Part shown: one piece after another, positions 5,288 to 5,690 of the stretch
How positions within the stretch are numbered: the stretch's first letter is position 1
How the letters are laid out: each line of letters starts with the position of its first letter
Source: Candidatus Brocadiaceae bacterium
GTDB taxonomy: Bacteria > Planctomycetota > Brocadiia > Brocadiales > Brocadiaceae
Direction: 5' to 3'
Length of the DNA stretch: 5,690 nucleotides
Assembly: GCA_024653795.1 (NCBI GenBank)
Contig: JANLHY010000769.1
Coordinates: 1 to 5,690, forward strand
Program-made: the position numbers and the translations under genes
Notes under the pieces: model-generated
Database searches by the model: none
What the model saw: only the letters and a program-made list of their open reading frames with translations
What the model was told of the DNA's origin: nothing

Positions 5288-5690
5288 ATGATTGTAATTG
5301 TAGATTACGGGATGGGAAATCTCCGGAGTGTGGAGAAGGGTTTTGAACGGTTTGGTTTTGATGTCAAGGTTACCGACGACCCGACGGAAGTTAAAAACGC
5401 AGATAAATTAGTACTTCCAGGAGTGGGGGCTTTTCGAGACGCTATGGACGGCTTAAGGCACAGGGGGCTTTTAGGACCGATTGTGGATTATATCCAATCA
5501 GGCAAGCCATTCCTGGGAATTTGTCTTGGGTTGCAGTTGCTGTTTTTCAAAGGTTATGAAAATGGAGAACACGATGGTTTGGGTGTTATTCCCGGCAAGG
5601 TAGTCAGATTTAAATTTTCTGAAAATGGAACAAAGGAGAAGTTGAAGATTCCACACATGGGCTGGAATCAGATAAGTTTTCAAAAAGAGG
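5288..5690 (+). CDS. hisH: Imidazole glycerol phosphate synthase, glutaminase subunit (partial)
   Basis: The first 134 codons of HisH are present and the gene runs off the window end; family members are about 200 residues. HisH hydrolyses glutamine and passes ammonia to HisF, which converts PRFAR to imidazole glycerol phosphate and AICAR in histidine biosynthesis. The start MIVIVDYGMGNLRSV is the standard class I amidotransferase N-terminus of this family. LPGVGAF (43-49) supplies the oxyanion-region loop, and GICLGLQLLF (77-86) holds the nucleophile C79. IPHMGWN (121-127) is a HisH signature. The catalytic His and Glu lie beyond the window. The ATG follows the lipoprotein stop by 8 bases; only a weak GAG precedes it closely, while a better AGGAGG (5264-5269) inside the upstream gene is 18 bases away, so translation may be coupled. 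hisA or hisF might follow, but this is not seen. Confidence 0.96.
   Translation, partial: MIVIVDYGMGNLRSVEKGFERFGFDVKVTDDPTEVKNADKLVLPGVGAFRDAMDGLRHRGLLGPIVDYIQSGKPFLGICLGLQLLFFKGYENGEHDGLGVIPGKVVRFKFSENGTKEKLKIPHMGWNQISFQKE

Overview
The window reads as chromosomal DNA from a moderately AT-rich Gram-negative bacterium. The envelope genes fit this: a lipid II flippase, a prepilin peptidase of the type IV pilus/type II secretion kind, and an OmpA-domain lipoprotein. The overall style (AT-rich codon use, cyanobacterial/plant-type GlgC, MotB-like OmpA lipoprotein) reminds me of anammox planctomycetes (Brocadiales). That is an impression from memory, not a demonstrated assignment; other planctomycete, Nitrospirota or deltaproteobacterial lineages would also fit.

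Layout. Positions 1-138 (+) hold the tail of a broken transposase reading that meets the 3' end of murJ. murJ (124-1743, -) is complete. A 380-base gap (1744-2123) holds no gene but contains a nested set of inverted repeats: ~30-base outer arms, 15-base inner arms and a perfect 26-base palindrome. This looks like a MITE/REP-type element or a decayed insertion. glgC (2124-3416, -) is complete. A divergent control region (3417-3652) separates it from a rightward cluster: pilD (about 3653-4543), a coiled-coil OmpA-family lipoprotein (4629-5279) and hisH, which starts at 5288 and is cut by the window end.

The genes do not form one pathway. murJ serves peptidoglycan precursor export and glgC starts glycogen synthesis. 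pilD matures pilins, the lipoprotein probably anchors the outer membrane to peptidoglycan, and hisH belongs to histidine biosynthesis. The 8-base gap between the lipoprotein gene and hisH suggests co-transcription despite unrelated roles. I see no CRISPR array, tRNA, rRNA, phage module or defence system. The least explained items are the nested inverted-repeat element at 1802-2035 and the start of pilD, where the best Shine-Dalgarno points to an in-frame ATC codon.
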